Source of the DNA: Nocardiopsis endophytica
GTDB lineage: Bacteria > Actinomycetota > Actinomycetes > Streptosporangiales > Streptosporangiaceae
NCBI RefSeq assembly: GCF_027706725.1
Contig: NZ_JAQFWQ010000005.1
Coordinates: 1 to 64,000 of the forward strand
DNA length: 64,000 bases
Reading direction: 5' to 3'
Shown here: positions 8,015 through 15,565 of the stretch, one piece after another
Layout of the letters: the number at the start of each line of letters is the position of its first letter
Numbering within the stretch: position 1 is the stretch's first letter
Program-made: the position numbers and the translations under genes
Notes under the pieces: model-generated
Seen by the model: the letters and a program-made list of their open reading frames with translations, nothing else
What the model was told of the DNA's origin: nothing
The model's database searches: none

Positions 8015-8632
8015 TCAGTCGGCGACCAGCGGCGGAACCAGGTAGAGGATCTCGAAGGCCTCGTAGAAGGCGCCGACGACGAACAGCACCAGCGCGGGCA
8101 GGCATACCCAGCCGAGCTGGCGGAGACCGAGGATGTACCCCTGGCGGCGGTTCCGGGCACCGACGGCCGCCGGGCGGAGCCAGGCCCTTCCCAGGAGGTA
8201 GACGCCGAGCATGACGAGGGCGTAGGCCTGGAACTCGATGAGGAGCGTCAGGGAGTGCGGGATCAGGGTCTTCGCGACGGTCGCATCGACCGGGGCGAGG
8301 GCCACGCCGAAGAGGAACGCCCTATAGGCGAAGAGGGCGATGCCGGCGAAGGGCACGATCAGCGAGGGCAGCAGGATGGTCGGGGCGGCGGCCGTGAGCG
8401 TGTTGACGGCGAGGATGGTCAGGCTGAACAGCCAGAAGTCGTCCAGCAGCGACGTGACGTGATCCGCCGTCCCGTCTTCCTGCATGGACGCCATGTGCGA
8501 GGCGTGCAGGTCGGGGAAGAGCAGAGCCGCCCCCATGCCGAGGAAGAACGGGCCGAAGATGATCGCGTTCATGACGAGGTAGGCGCCGAGGTGCGCGCGG
8601 ACGATCCGGAGGGGTTCGCGGAGGACGTGCAT
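8015..8632 (-). CDS. Multi-pass membrane protein (SpoIIM-like)
   Basis: A 205-residue integral membrane protein with about five hydrophobic segments. The general pattern (LREPLRIVRAHLGAYLVMNAIIF, an extracytoplasmic helical part, then several helices) resembles stage II sporulation protein M-type proteins; this is a weak resemblance. The ATG at 8632 was chosen because the frame above it lies within the promoter. It is preceded by a MerR-type promoter matching the one in front of the MerR gene. The function is unknown and may be a membrane-stress or efflux-related role. Confidence 0.75.
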   Translation of the reverse strand: MHVLREPLRIVRAHLGAYLVMNAIIFGPFFLGMGAALLFPDLHASHMASMQEDGTADHVTSLLDDFWLFSLTILAVNTLTAAAPTILLPSLIVPFAGIALFAYRAFLFGVALAPVDATVAKTLIPHSLTLLIEFQAYALVMLGVYLLGRAWLRPAAVGARNRRQGYILGLRQLGWVCLPALVLFVVGAFYEAFEILYLVPPLVAD

Positions 8633-8670
8633 GGGGGGTCCCGTCTGTCGGTCGGGGCGGGTCGCGACCC

Positions 8671-8701
8671 ACTTCAGGCCATGCCCCAAGGGCAGGGTCA
8701 A
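8671..8701 (-). promoter_or_regulatory. MerR-type promoter of the membrane protein gene
   Basis: On the minus strand: -35 TTGACC (8701-8696), a 19-bp spacer with dyad TGCCC-TTG-GGGCA (8682-8694), and -10 TGAAGT (8676-8671). The sequence CATGCCCC(A/G)AGGGCAGGG is nearly identical to the one in front of the MerR gene at 7966-7996. Confidence 0.75.
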
Positions 8702-8787
8702 GCGGTCGGCGGCGCGGCCCGGCGGCCCCGCATTGGCCGAGGTGGCGCCCTGGCTTTAGGAGCTGTGGCGGACGCCAGGACGCCATG

Positions 8788-8903
8788 CGCCGTGCACCAT
8801 GGGGCCGGCGCGGATCCTGCGCGGGTCCGGGCGTCTCGAGGACGAGCCGCCCGGACCTGTGCCCAGGGCTCCACCCCCGAACGCGCCGCTGTGGTGCACG
8901 GCG
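8788..8903. repeat. Long imperfect inverted repeat
   Basis: The outer arms CGCCGTGCACCA (8788-8799) and TGGTGCACGGCG (8892-8903) pair perfectly. The inner arms GGTCCGGGCG (8824-8833) and CGCCCGGACC (8848-8857) also pair perfectly, with partial pairing between. The element lies in the 226 bp upstream of the -35 of the membrane-protein gene and downstream of the methyltransferase-ASCH stop. It could be a MITE remnant, a bulky terminator or a structured RNA. No coding was seen in it. Confidence 0.6.
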
Positions 8904-8927
8904 GGCGGTCGTCCGTCCTCCCTGTAC

Positions 8928-10526
8928 TCACGGGCCTTCGGCATGCGCCTCGACGAGTTCGATTCCGATCGCGACCACGCCCAGTGCTTCGCGTTCGGGC
9001 GGGTAGATCTCCGGGATGTTGCGGAGCTGGTCGGCCTTTGAGGCGTTCGGGTCGACCGACGAGACCGGCTCGTGCTCGAACATCTCGTCGAAGGTGTCGT
9101 AGCGCGCGATCCGTGTGATCCGGGTGAGTACTTCCTCGCTGCGGCATTTGAACCGGAGGAGGTCGCCTTCCTTCAGCCGTTTGCGGCTGATGTCGTCGAC
9201 CCTGACCTCGGTCGTCTTCTCACCCGAGGCGATCAGGTCGAAGTAGCGTTTGTAGATGCCCATCCCGTGCGCGCGAGGGCGCTGGTCGAGGTCGGCGGGC
9301 CGGTTGGTCATGAGCCGTCCGAGTTCCTTGACGGTGGAAGCTCCGGAAGGAGTGCGTCGGGTCGATGAGCGGTCCGCCGACGAGTCGGCCAGGGGCCACC
9401 AGCGGTCGCCGACCGGCGAGCCCTGCCAGATGACGTGACTGTCAGGTGAAACCGTCAGCCCGAAGGTGTCGCGCGCCGGTTCGCCCAGCTCGATCCACTC
9501 CGTGTACAACGCCGCCACTTCATCGAAGAGGCGGCGGCCGCCCCCCTGCCGAACCGTTGGGCGTCCGGCCTCCGTCGTCGCGAACGCCCACGACCCGTCA
9601 GGGGCGAGCAGCCATCGTTCGGCGGGGTGGTCCGGATAGCGGACGCCGAGCTCTTCGACATCACTGCGCAGCGCTACGAAGAACCGAATGTCCGGGGTGT
9701 CGAGGACCGCGTTCAGGTCGACGTCCGCCCTCTCGACGGTCGCCGCGTTCTCTTGATCCTCGCTGACCTGTCGGTAGAGGTGAAGGGCGGTGGGCGAGTG
9801 ATGGGAACGCGTCGGCATGAAACCCGCCGACCGCGCTGAGAAGCGCCCCTCCCCCGTGCCGTTGCGGACCGTCAGGCGGGCGAGCGCGCCACCCCCGAGA
9901 GGGCGCGTGAGGTTGGCCAGGACGAGGCCGTTCTTCGAGGTCTGTTCGATCCAGGCGTGAGGAATCGAAGGGAAGGACGCCGTGGCCATCACCCGTGTGT
10001 AGGGGGCGGCGTCGGCGAACCCGAGGGCCCCGTCGACGGTGGCCAGTGTCGGCGTGTATCCGAGGACGCCCAATGCCGTGCGTGCCCGGTCGACGAGTAC
10101 GGGGTCGATGTCGATGCTCGTGACGGCATCCGCGCCGAGACGCTCGCAGAGCAATCCGGCGTTGTAGCCCGTTCCGGTCCCCACTTCGAGGACGCGGTCG
10201 CCGTCGCCCGAAGTGAGTTCGTCCTCTTGAGAGGCGACCTCCCATGCCCGGTCGTCGCCGTCGAGCTGGGTGATGCAGATGTCGTCCCGGTAGACGTGGC
10301 GGAGCCATATGGAGCGGTTCTCCGGCCGGGTCCCGTCGAGCGGGCGGTACCGGCCGTCGTTGGCGGGGGACGGGAGGAAGACCCGCGGGACGAAGGGGTG
10401 CCGAGGCACGGCGGTGAAGATGCGGTGCCACTCCGGCCCGGTGAGGGCGCCGTCGTCGCGCAGCTTGTCCGCGAGCCTGCGCCGGAGTGCGCGGGCTTCG
10501 GTGTCGTCGGCGGTGTATTCAGTCAT
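8928..10526 (-). CDS. PIMT-like methyltransferase fused to an ASCH domain (graspetide-associated)
   Basis: A 532-residue fusion. Residues 1 to about 400 resemble the PIMT-like methyltransferases that accompany ATP-grasp peptide (graspetide) ligases, with SAM motif VLEVGTGTGYNAG (112-124). Residues about 421-527 are an ASCH domain (GMGIYKRYFDLIASGEKTTE onward), a fold linked to RNA or nucleotide binding. Before the SAM motif the protein reads ELTSGDGDRV; relatives as I recall them carry about 20 more residues here (a TSSSSQP-type substrate loop), so an in-frame deletion is likely. The start overlaps the stop of the truncated ATP-grasp gene by 8 bases. The ASCH fusion and the missing loop suggest decay or a changed job. 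Confidence 0.8.
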   Translation of the reverse strand: MTEYTADDTEARALRRRLADKLRDDGALTGPEWHRIFTAVPRHPFVPRVFLPSPANDGRYRPLDGTRPENRSIWLRHVYRDDICITQLDGDDRAWEVASQEDELTSGDGDRVLEVGTGTGYNAGLLCERLGADAVTSIDIDPVLVDRARTALGVLGYTPTLATVDGALGFADAAPYTRVMATASFPSIPHAWIEQTSKNGLVLANLTRPLGGGALARLTVRNGTGEGRFSARSAGFMPTRSHHSPTALHLYRQVSEDQENAATVERADVDLNAVLDTPDIRFFVALRSDVEELGVRYPDHPAERWLLAPDGSWAFATTEAGRPTVRQGGGRRLFDEVAALYTEWIELGEPARDTFGLTVSPDSHVIWQGSPVGDRWWPLADSSADRSSTRRTPSGASTVKELGRLMTNRPADLDQRPRAHGMGIYKRYFDLIASGEKTTEVRVDDISRKRLKEGDLLRFKCRSEEVLTRITRIARYDTFDEMFEHEPVSSVDPNASKADQLRNIPEIYPPEREALGVVAIGIELVEAHAEGP

Positions 10527-10995
10527 CCGGCCCCTTCTCCAGCGCGGTCGCCAGGGCATGGGCGATGTCAGGGGAGAGGTCGTCGATCCATGCCCATTGC
10601 CCGTTGGGGTTGATCTCCAGGAACACCCACTCGCCGGCCGGGGTGACGAGGAAGTCGAGTGCCCCGAAGCGCAGCCCGAGGTGGTTCATGAACGCACGCA
10701 CAGCGTCTCGCACCTGCGGCGGAGGCGTCGTGGGTTCGTATGTCAGCGATGCGTAATCGCTGCGCCAATCGACATCCGCCGCCGGAGATCCGCTGTGGAT
10801 CTCCGCGGTGAAGCATGCGCCGTCGACCACGGTCATTCGGATCGCGTGCGTGTGGGGGATCCACTCCTGCACCATGTGCGCTGTGAGCGCGAGCCCCGGG
10901 TCGTCGAACTGCTCGGGTGCGACCTCGTCGGGGAAGGGACGTGGAATTCGTTCCCTTGAAACTGGTCGGCCAAAGGGCGGTCTGGTCGTGGTCAT
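10519..10995 (-). CDS. Truncated ATP-grasp peptide ligase, C-terminal half only
   Basis: 158 residues matching only the C-terminal half of graspetide-type ATP-grasp ligases (about 320 residues). Visible are TAHMVQEWIPHTHAIRMTVV, DWRSDYASLTYE, then LGLRFGALDFLVTPAG and the metal-binding FLEINPNGQWAWI. The N-terminal and central ATP-binding parts are missing; an unrelated 20-30-residue N-terminus starts at the ATG at 10995. It overlaps the upstream small gene by ATGA and the downstream methyltransferase by 8 bases, so it is still arranged as an operon. It is unlikely to be an active ligase. It may be regarded as a pseudogene that kept its frame. Confidence 0.75.
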   Translation of the reverse strand: MTTTRPPFGRPVSRERIPRPFPDEVAPEQFDDPGLALTAHMVQEWIPHTHAIRMTVVDGACFTAEIHSGSPAADVDWRSDYASLTYEPTTPPPQVRDAVRAFMNHLGLRFGALDFLVTPAGEWVFLEINPNGQWAWIDDLSPDIAHALATALEKGPDD

Positions 10996-11474
10996 CCGAT
11001 GAGGCCGATGGCGTAGGCGGTCAGGAGCATGCCCAGGACTGTGCAGGCGTGGCGGGTGTTCTCCCAGCGGCGGGCGGACTCGTCGAGGGCGCGGGGGCGC
11101 CGGAGGCGCCCCCGAGAAAAGAGTCTCTTCCGCTTCTTGGCCGCTGGAGCGAGCCGGACGGGAGTGCCCTGCCTGGGAAGCGGCCCACGGACCTCGGATG
11201 AAGGGCGGGGAGAGGCTGGGTTCGGCTCCTGGGGTGCGAGTTCGGTGTGCACCCGAAGTAGCCAGGGTGGGAGTGCGCGCTCGTCGCGGGCTCCGTCCTC
11301 GGGTAGGCGCTCGACGGGTGCGGGGCGGCGTTCGGCCGGTGCGGGGGTGCGGGCGTAGGGGCGGGCGCGGTTGAAGCGTCGGCCTTTGGGGGCGGCCAGG
11401 ACGGTCTGGATGCGCGGGTTGGGCTGGGTGGTGGACCCGGTGGTCGTGGGGGCGTGGGCCTTGTCGGTGTTCAT
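10992..11474 (-). CDS. Hypothetical basic protein with C-terminal membrane segment
   Basis: 160 residues with no recognised family. The first 140 residues are low-complexity and rich in Pro, Arg and Ala. The end, TVLGMLLTAYAIGLIG, is one hydrophobic helix, suggesting a tail-anchored protein. The ATG at 11474 is preceded by AAGGAA at a long spacing, and the stop overlaps the start of the truncated ATP-grasp gene (ATGA), which supports real translation. It sits where a graspetide precursor would be expected but lacks the Thr/Glu/Asp-rich repeats of such precursors. Confidence 0.5.
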   Translation of the reverse strand: MNTDKAHAPTTTGSTTQPNPRIQTVLAAPKGRRFNRARPYARTPAPAERRPAPVERLPEDGARDERALPPWLLRVHTELAPQEPNPASPRPSSEVRGPLPRQGTPVRLAPAAKKRKRLFSRGRLRRPRALDESARRWENTRHACTVLGMLLTAYAIGLIG

Positions 11475-11687
11475 GGCACCGGTTGTTCCTTGCGTTCGGT
11501 GTGAGCGGACGTGGGGAAGCGTGGGCGGCGGGTTCGTGGCCGCCCGCCGGTGGTGTGGTGGGGGTGCTGCGGCCGCCCCTGTGCTGTCCGGGGGCCGGTG
11601 GGGTGCGGTGCCGCCCCCTCGATTCGCGGCACCGATCCCCTGGTCGGCCGGGCGGCATCCCCTCCTGGGGGCGGCCGCAGCGGTCTT

Positions 11688-12203
11688 TCAGGTGGTGAAG
11701 ATGAAGGGGTCCAGGCCGCGGGGGACCTGGTCGGGCGCCACGGGCAGGTCGGCCCATACGCACAGGCCCAGGTTCAGGCTGGGGTGGGGCAGGACGGGGA
11801 AGTAGCCCCACCTGCGGGCGACGGCGTCGACGAGGAACAGGCCGCGCTGGCCCTCGGCCTCGGCCCAGTCGCGCGCCGTTCGGTCGACCGGCACGGCGGG
11901 GCGGGTGGCGGTCCACCCGGAGTCGGTGACCTGGAGCCGGAGGATGTCGGGCCGGTGCAGACTCAGGCGGCGTACGACCTCGCCGCCCTCGTGTCCGGAG
12001 GCGGTGTAGGCCACGGCGTTGGCGAAGAGTTCGGAGCAGCACAGCTCGACGGTGTCCACGGCCTCGTCGGGGAAGCCTTTGAGGTCGGTGCGCACGTGGT
12101 GGCGCACACGCGGGGCGTGGGAGAGCGTGCCGGGGTAGATGCGCGGTTCCCACCGCACCGACCGGAAGGTGGGCGGGCGCGGCGTGCGGAACGAGGCGGA
12201 CAT
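11688..12203 (-). CDS. RsbW-like ATP-binding protein (HATPase)
   Basis: A 171-residue GHKL/HATPase_c protein of the anti-sigma-factor (RsbW) type common in actinomycetes. CCSELFANAVAYT carries the N-box (E..N) and VTDSG is the G1 box; EGQRGLFLVDAVARRWGY is the following lid and strand. The ATG at 12203 follows GGGGGCT. It is divergent from a Scr1-family XRE gene; such ATPase/XRE/DUF397 groupings are common in this lineage. The partner (a sigma factor or the XRE protein) is unknown. Confidence 0.85.
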   Translation of the reverse strand: MSASFRTPRPPTFRSVRWEPRIYPGTLSHAPRVRHHVRTDLKGFPDEAVDTVELCCSELFANAVAYTASGHEGGEVVRRLSLHRPDILRLQVTDSGWTATRPAVPVDRTARDWAEAEGQRGLFLVDAVARRWGYFPVLPHPSLNLGLCVWADLPVAPDQVPRGLDPFIFTT

Positions 12204-12378
12204 GGGAGCCCCCACGGGGTTCGTGCGCCACCGGTGGCGGCGCGAGTACGACCAGTGAGGTTCAGCATGCATGCGCCATACTGAAATCGCAATACGTAAA
12301 AAGCAATGCGTGTAGTATGTGGCTGGAAATCCGAATTGCTCTCTGAGTCCTGTGCGGAAGCCTGGAAGGATGGGCGCC

Positions 12379-13218
12379 ATGCCGAGGTACAGCCCGACAG
12401 TCCGCCGCCGACGGCTCAGTCTGGAGCTCCGCCGCCTCCGGGAGTCCGTGGGACTGACCGCGAGTCAGGCGGCCAAGCAGCTCGAGTGGGACACGAGCAA
12501 GATCACCAGGATGGAGCGCAACGAGTGGAAGCGCCCTAACCCCCGCGACATCAAGGACCTGCTCGACCTGTACCGCGTCGACGATCAAGAGCGGCGGGAG
12601 GCCTTGGTCGAACTGGCCCGGCAGTCTCGGCAAAAGGGCTGGTGGGCCGCTCATGACGACCTTCTCGGTAGCGGAACGTACATCGGCCTGGAGGCCGAGG
12701 CGTCGGCGATCCGTACGTTCCAACTGGGGGTCGTACCTGGACTTCTGCAGACGGCGCAGTACGCCGAGGCCATCACCCGGGGAAGCGGCATCACCGACGG
12801 TGAGGATGTCGCGCGCAGAGTGGCCATCCGCATCGAGCGGCAGAAGATACTCGAGGGAGAACGGGCGCCTCGGCTGTGGGCGGTCATCGATGAAGCCGCT
12901 CTTGTGCGCCCGGTGGGTGGTCAGGCCGTGATGCAGGCACAGATCGAGCACCTGATCGATGTCGGCCAACGCTTGGACAACGTCGATGTCCAGGTGCTTC
13001 CGCTCTCAGCAGGCGCCCACGCGGGTCTAGCCGGGCACTTCGTCCTGCTCGAGTTTCAAGACGATCCCGGGGTCGTGTACGTGGAGTCCGCCACAGACGG
13101 CCTGTACTTGGAGACCGCAGACGATCTCCGTCGCTATAGCTTGCTCTACGACCACGTGCATGCGTCTGCGCTGTCGGTGCAGCAGTCCCGGGACTACATG
13201 AAGAAGATGCTCCGATAA
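12379..13218 (+). CDS. Scr1-family XRE regulator (HTH + DUF5753)
   Basis: A 279-residue helix-turn-helix regulator. The XRE domain covers residues about 10-70 (LRRLRESVGLTASQAAKQLEWDTSKITRMERN), followed by the DUF5753 domain characteristic of Scr1-like proteins (VPGLLQTAQYAEAI and VQVLPLSAGAHAGLAGHFVLLEF). The ATG at 12379 has GGAAGG ten bases upstream; the ATG at 12370 overlaps that site. A DUF397 gene follows after 9 bp. In streptomycetes such pairs act on development and secondary metabolism, with the DUF397 protein binding the regulator. Confidence 0.88.
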   Translation: MPRYSPTVRRRRLSLELRRLRESVGLTASQAAKQLEWDTSKITRMERNEWKRPNPRDIKDLLDLYRVDDQERREALVELARQSRQKGWWAAHDDLLGSGTYIGLEAEASAIRTFQLGVVPGLLQTAQYAEAITRGSGITDGEDVARRVAIRIERQKILEGERAPRLWAVIDEAALVRPVGGQAVMQAQIEHLIDVGQRLDNVDVQVLPLSAGAHAGLAGHFVLLEFQDDPGVVYVESATDGLYLETADDLRRYSLLYDHVHASALSVQQSRDYMKKMLR

Positions 13219-13227
13219 GGAGGGCCG

Positions 13228-13410
13228 ATGGAATTTCGCTTTCGTAAGTCGAGCTACAGCCAAGGACAGTCCCAGGACTGTGTCGAGGTCGCCGATGCCC
13301 CCGGTGCCAGCGCTGTGCGCGATACCAAGCACCGGGAGCTCGGTGCCCTGATCTTCGCTTCCCCCGAGTGGAGCGCCTTCGTCGACGCCGCCAAGCGGGA
13401 AGCCTTCTAA
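13228..13410 (+). CDS. DUF397 small protein, partner of the upstream XRE regulator
   Basis: A 60-residue DUF397 protein with the canonical order FRKSSYSQG, CVEVAD, VRDTKHRELG and WSAFVDAAKREAF. The ATG has AAGGAGG at a good distance and lies 9 bp after the Scr1-type XRE gene, so the two form an operon. DUF397 proteins (ScrB/BldB-like partners) are thought to antagonise or assist the cognate XRE protein in an antitoxin-like way. Confidence 0.87.
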   Translation: MEFRFRKSSYSQGQSQDCVEVADAPGASAVRDTKHRELGALIFASPEWSAFVDAAKREAF

Positions 13411-13481
13411 CCCCAGCGCCTCCCTGGCACTCGCCGGTGCGGCCGCCTTAACGGGGCCGCGCCGATGTCACTCGTGGATCG

Positions 13482-13682
13482 TCAGAGGCCCCGGCCCGCG
13501 TGGCGAATGAACGCAGCCCACTCGCCCGGCCGAAGGATGAGCACAGCGCCCTGTGGGTTCTTGGAGTCGCGCAGGCCGACCCGATCAGGAACACGGCGTG
13601 TGATAGCGGCTTCGACGCAGCCCTTGTCACCGCTTCCGCCGGACTTGAAGAACTCGGAGTCGGTGAACGGGTTCTCGGTCAC
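13482..13682 (-). CDS. DUF397 protein (second copy)
   Basis: A 66-residue DUF397 protein: FFKSGGSGDKGCVEAA, then GLRDSKNPQGAVLILRPGEW and AAFIRHA. It starts with a GTG whose bases overlap the stop of the upstream DUF6879 gene (GTGA), so the pair is translationally coupled. Its likely partner is the divergent XRE gene beyond the DUF6879 gene. Confidence 0.85.
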   Translation of the reverse strand: MTENPFTDSEFFKSGGSGDKGCVEAAITRRVPDRVGLRDSKNPQGAVLILRPGEWAAFIRHAGRGL

Positions 13683-14251
13683 TGTTGCTCCTGAGGGGTG
13701 AGAAGCGAACCGGGTGCAGGCTCCATCCCTGCGCCGGACAGATAGTCGAAGAGCGGAGTCGCCTCGGCTCGGACGAGCTCCCGCAGCCGCACATGCTCCT
13801 GCACGACCTGCGGATCGTCGGTCAGGTCGACATGGAGCCAGTGGCCGTCCTCGTCGTAGGCCATGCTCGCCGTGCGAGTGTCGTCGAGGAGCCAGAAATC
13901 CTCACAGGGCACGCCGAGCCGTTCGGCCGTGGAGCGAGGCAGGATGCGCACATCCTCCCCGGCCTGGACGCTCGCGGGGTAGGCGCACGTCATCTCAAAG
14001 GTCACGTACTCGGTCAGCGGCTCGGTGACCACGTGGACCCGTCCGATGGACGCGCCCCGGGCATTGATCGCCGCGATGGTGCCGGCCCACGGGCGGCGCC
14101 ACGCCGGGTCCTGGGCAAGGCCCGCGCGGAAGCGTTCGAGCGGCTCCCGCTCGTTCTCGGCGATGTAGTGGTCCAGGGACTCCAGCCGGAACATCTGGTG
14201 CTCGAAGCTGTCGAAGACCTCGCGGAACTCAGATACGGACATGATCGTCAC
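13679..14251 (-). CDS. DUF6879 family protein
   Basis: 190 residues of the DUF6879 family commonly found between DUF397 and Scr1-type XRE genes in actinomycetes; its biochemical role is unknown. Visible features are FDSFEHQMFRLESLDHY near the start and the repeated acidic/aromatic pattern DFWLLDD, WLHVDLTDDP. The GTG at 14251 is used because AAGGAG lies 7 bases upstream; an ATG at 14242 is the alternative. It is coupled to the downstream DUF397 gene and divergent from the XRE gene at 14350. Confidence 0.8.
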   Translation of the reverse strand: MTIMSVSEFREVFDSFEHQMFRLESLDHYIAENEREPLERFRAGLAQDPAWRRPWAGTIAAINARGASIGRVHVVTEPLTEYVTFEMTCAYPASVQAGEDVRILPRSTAERLGVPCEDFWLLDDTRTASMAYDEDGHWLHVDLTDDPQVVQEHVRLRELVRAEATPLFDYLSGAGMEPAPGSLLTPQEQQ

Positions 14252-14330
14252 GGCCGTGCTCCTTGGGAAGGGGGTGGTCGGGGCACGCTAGTCTTGGTAT
14301 TACCCCGATCGCACACAGACTATGATAGAA

Positions 14331-14349
14331 GTCGGGAATAATTCTCGAC
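14331..14349. promoter_or_regulatory. Candidate XRE operator
   Basis: GTCGGGAAT-A-ATTCTCGAC is an inverted repeat with 8 of 9 matching pairs, immediately before the TTG start of the XRE gene and close to a TATGAT -10-like hexamer (14321-14326). The position suggests self-repression. Confidence 0.5.
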
Positions 14350-15222
14350 TTGATCGAGACTCGGACTGAGGGAGTCTTGGAAAGCGCCAGAACACAGGGG
14401 GCGCGTCGCCGCCTCGCCTCGCTCCTGCGCACCGCCCGCCTCGACCGCGGGCTGTCCGGCCACGAGCTGGCCCGGGACCTGGGCTGGTCGCAGTCGAAGG
14501 TCTCCAAGATCGAGAACGGCCGGACCCGCCCTTCGGTCGGCGACGTCGAGCAGTGGCTCGACGCCTGTCGAATCCCCTTGAACGCCCGGGAGCAGGCTGC
14601 GGAGCTGACAGAGGCGGCGCTGGTGGAGTCCCGCCACTGGCGTGCCGTTCACGCCCAGGGCCTCAAGGAGCGGCAGCAGCAGGTCGGAGCGCTCGAAGAG
14701 CGGAGCAGTGAGGTGCTGTCGTTCCAGCCCTCCCTCGTCCCGGGCCTGCTCCAGACGGCTGAATACGCCCGACAGGTCCTGACGCTGGCCGATGCCTCTG
14801 AGACCAAGGACGTGCCCGCCGCCGTCGCCGCGCGTATGCAGCGCCAAGAGGTCTTGTACCGCACGGACAAGCGCTTCCTCTTCGTGATCACCGAGGCCGC
14901 CTTGCGCTGGCACCCCTTCGACGCCGTGCTCCTCGCCGCCCAGGCCGACCGCCTACTCACCGTCGGTACGCTGGCCAACGTCGAGCTGCGCGTGCTTCCC
15001 CTCGTGAATGCGTTCGGGCAGGCTCAGGACAACGGCTTCCTGCTCTACGAGATCGCGGACGACTCGACGGTGATCGTGGAGACCTTCACCCGTGAACTCG
15101 TCATCACCGAGCCCGACGAAGTCGACCAGTACCGCTCGATCCACACCGTGCTGCGCGAGCACGCGCTGACCGAAGCCGACAGCCGCACCTTCATCGCGGA
15201 CGTCGCTGCGGCCCTCCCGTAG
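14350..15222 (+). CDS. Scr1-family XRE regulator (HTH + DUF5753), next to the lasso operon
   Basis: A 290-residue regulator with an XRE domain at about 18-75 (RLASLLRTARLDRGLSGHEL, then WSQSKVSKIENGRTRPSVGD) and a DUF5753 C-terminal domain (VPGLLQTAEYARQVL, LRVLPLVNAFGQAQDNGFLL). The TTG at 14350 is the likely start but is not certain; TTG 14377 is possible. It lies directly upstream of the lasso-peptide genes on the same strand and shares its divergent region with DUF6879/DUF397. It is the best candidate for control of the lasso promoter. Confidence 0.85.
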   Translation: MIETRTEGVLESARTQGARRRLASLLRTARLDRGLSGHELARDLGWSQSKVSKIENGRTRPSVGDVEQWLDACRIPLNAREQAAELTEAALVESRHWRAVHAQGLKERQQQVGALEERSSEVLSFQPSLVPGLLQTAEYARQVLTLADASETKDVPAAVAARMQRQEVLYRTDKRFLFVITEAALRWHPFDAVLLAAQADRLLTVGTLANVELRVLPLVNAFGQAQDNGFLLYEIADDSTVIVETFTRELVITEPDEVDQYRSIHTVLREHALTEADSRTFIADVAAALP

Positions 15223-15251
15223 TCGTCGCGAACCGACGGCAGGGACGGAGC

Positions 15252-15281
15252 TTGACTCGATCGTGAGTCGCACTTTAGTCT
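15252..15281 (+). promoter_or_regulatory. Putative lasso operon promoter with operator
   Basis: TTGACT (15252-15257) and TAGTCT (15276-15281) are separated by 18 bp. The arms GACTC (15254-15258) and GAGTC (15265-15269) form a palindrome across the -35 and spacer, a good site for a repressor. The precursor start lies about 115 bp downstream. Confidence 0.5.
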
Positions 15282-15394
15282 CAGTTAAGTCTTCGGTGAG
15301 TTGGGGGTGTTCCTCTCCACTCGCTGAGGGCGCCTGAGATCGATCGTTCACCGACCGATCGGCCATCCGAGGTTCCAGCATCGAGGAGGTCGGC

Positions 15395-15535
15395 ATGGAG
15401 CCCGAGACCGCAGGATCCGCAGAACTGCCGCACGCCTACGAGCCGCCCATGGTGGTGGACATGGGATCGGTTCCGGAATCGACGCTCGGCAAGTTCGCCG
15501 AGGACACCAAGGACCAGAACCGCTACTTCGATTGA
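15395..15535 (+). CDS. lasA: Lasso peptide precursor
   Basis: A 46-residue precursor starting at the ATG with AGGAGG six bases upstream. Taking Gly32 as core residue 1, the leader has Tyr at -17, Pro at -14 (YEPP), Gly at -8 and Thr at -2, exactly the spacing used by actinobacterial lasso leaders for RRE binding and cleavage. The predicted core is GKFAEDTKDQNRYFD: Gly1 to Asp9 would form a nine-residue macrolactam, and Tyr13/Phe14 could act as plugs. Asp6-Thr7 inside the ring is a target for the downstream PIMT-like methyltransferase. Hand-computed monoisotopic masses are about 1814.82 Da for the lasso and 1796.81 Da with one aspartimide. Confidence 0.88.
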   Translation: MEPETAGSAELPHAYEPPMVVDMGSVPESTLGKFAEDTKDQNRYFD

Positions 15536-15565
15536 CCCCTGTCGGGCCGCCGCCTTGCGACCGCT

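Noticed and set aside
10992-11474. Graspetide precursor
   Set aside because: The frame is in the right place but lacks repeated Thr/Glu/Asp core motifs and ends in a membrane helix.
10519-12231. A single 570-residue minus-strand protein containing the ATP-grasp half
   Set aside because: Only the last 158 residues match a family; the upstream part overlaps the RsbW-like gene and is Pro/Arg-rich. The ATG at 10995 overlaps the stop of the gene above it, which fits a separate start.
15395-15535. Lasso core beginning at GSVPESTLG (residue 24)
   Set aside because: From that Gly no acidic residue stands at ring position 7-9 and the leader Tyr/Pro/Thr spacing is wrong; starting at Gly32 satisfies all positions.
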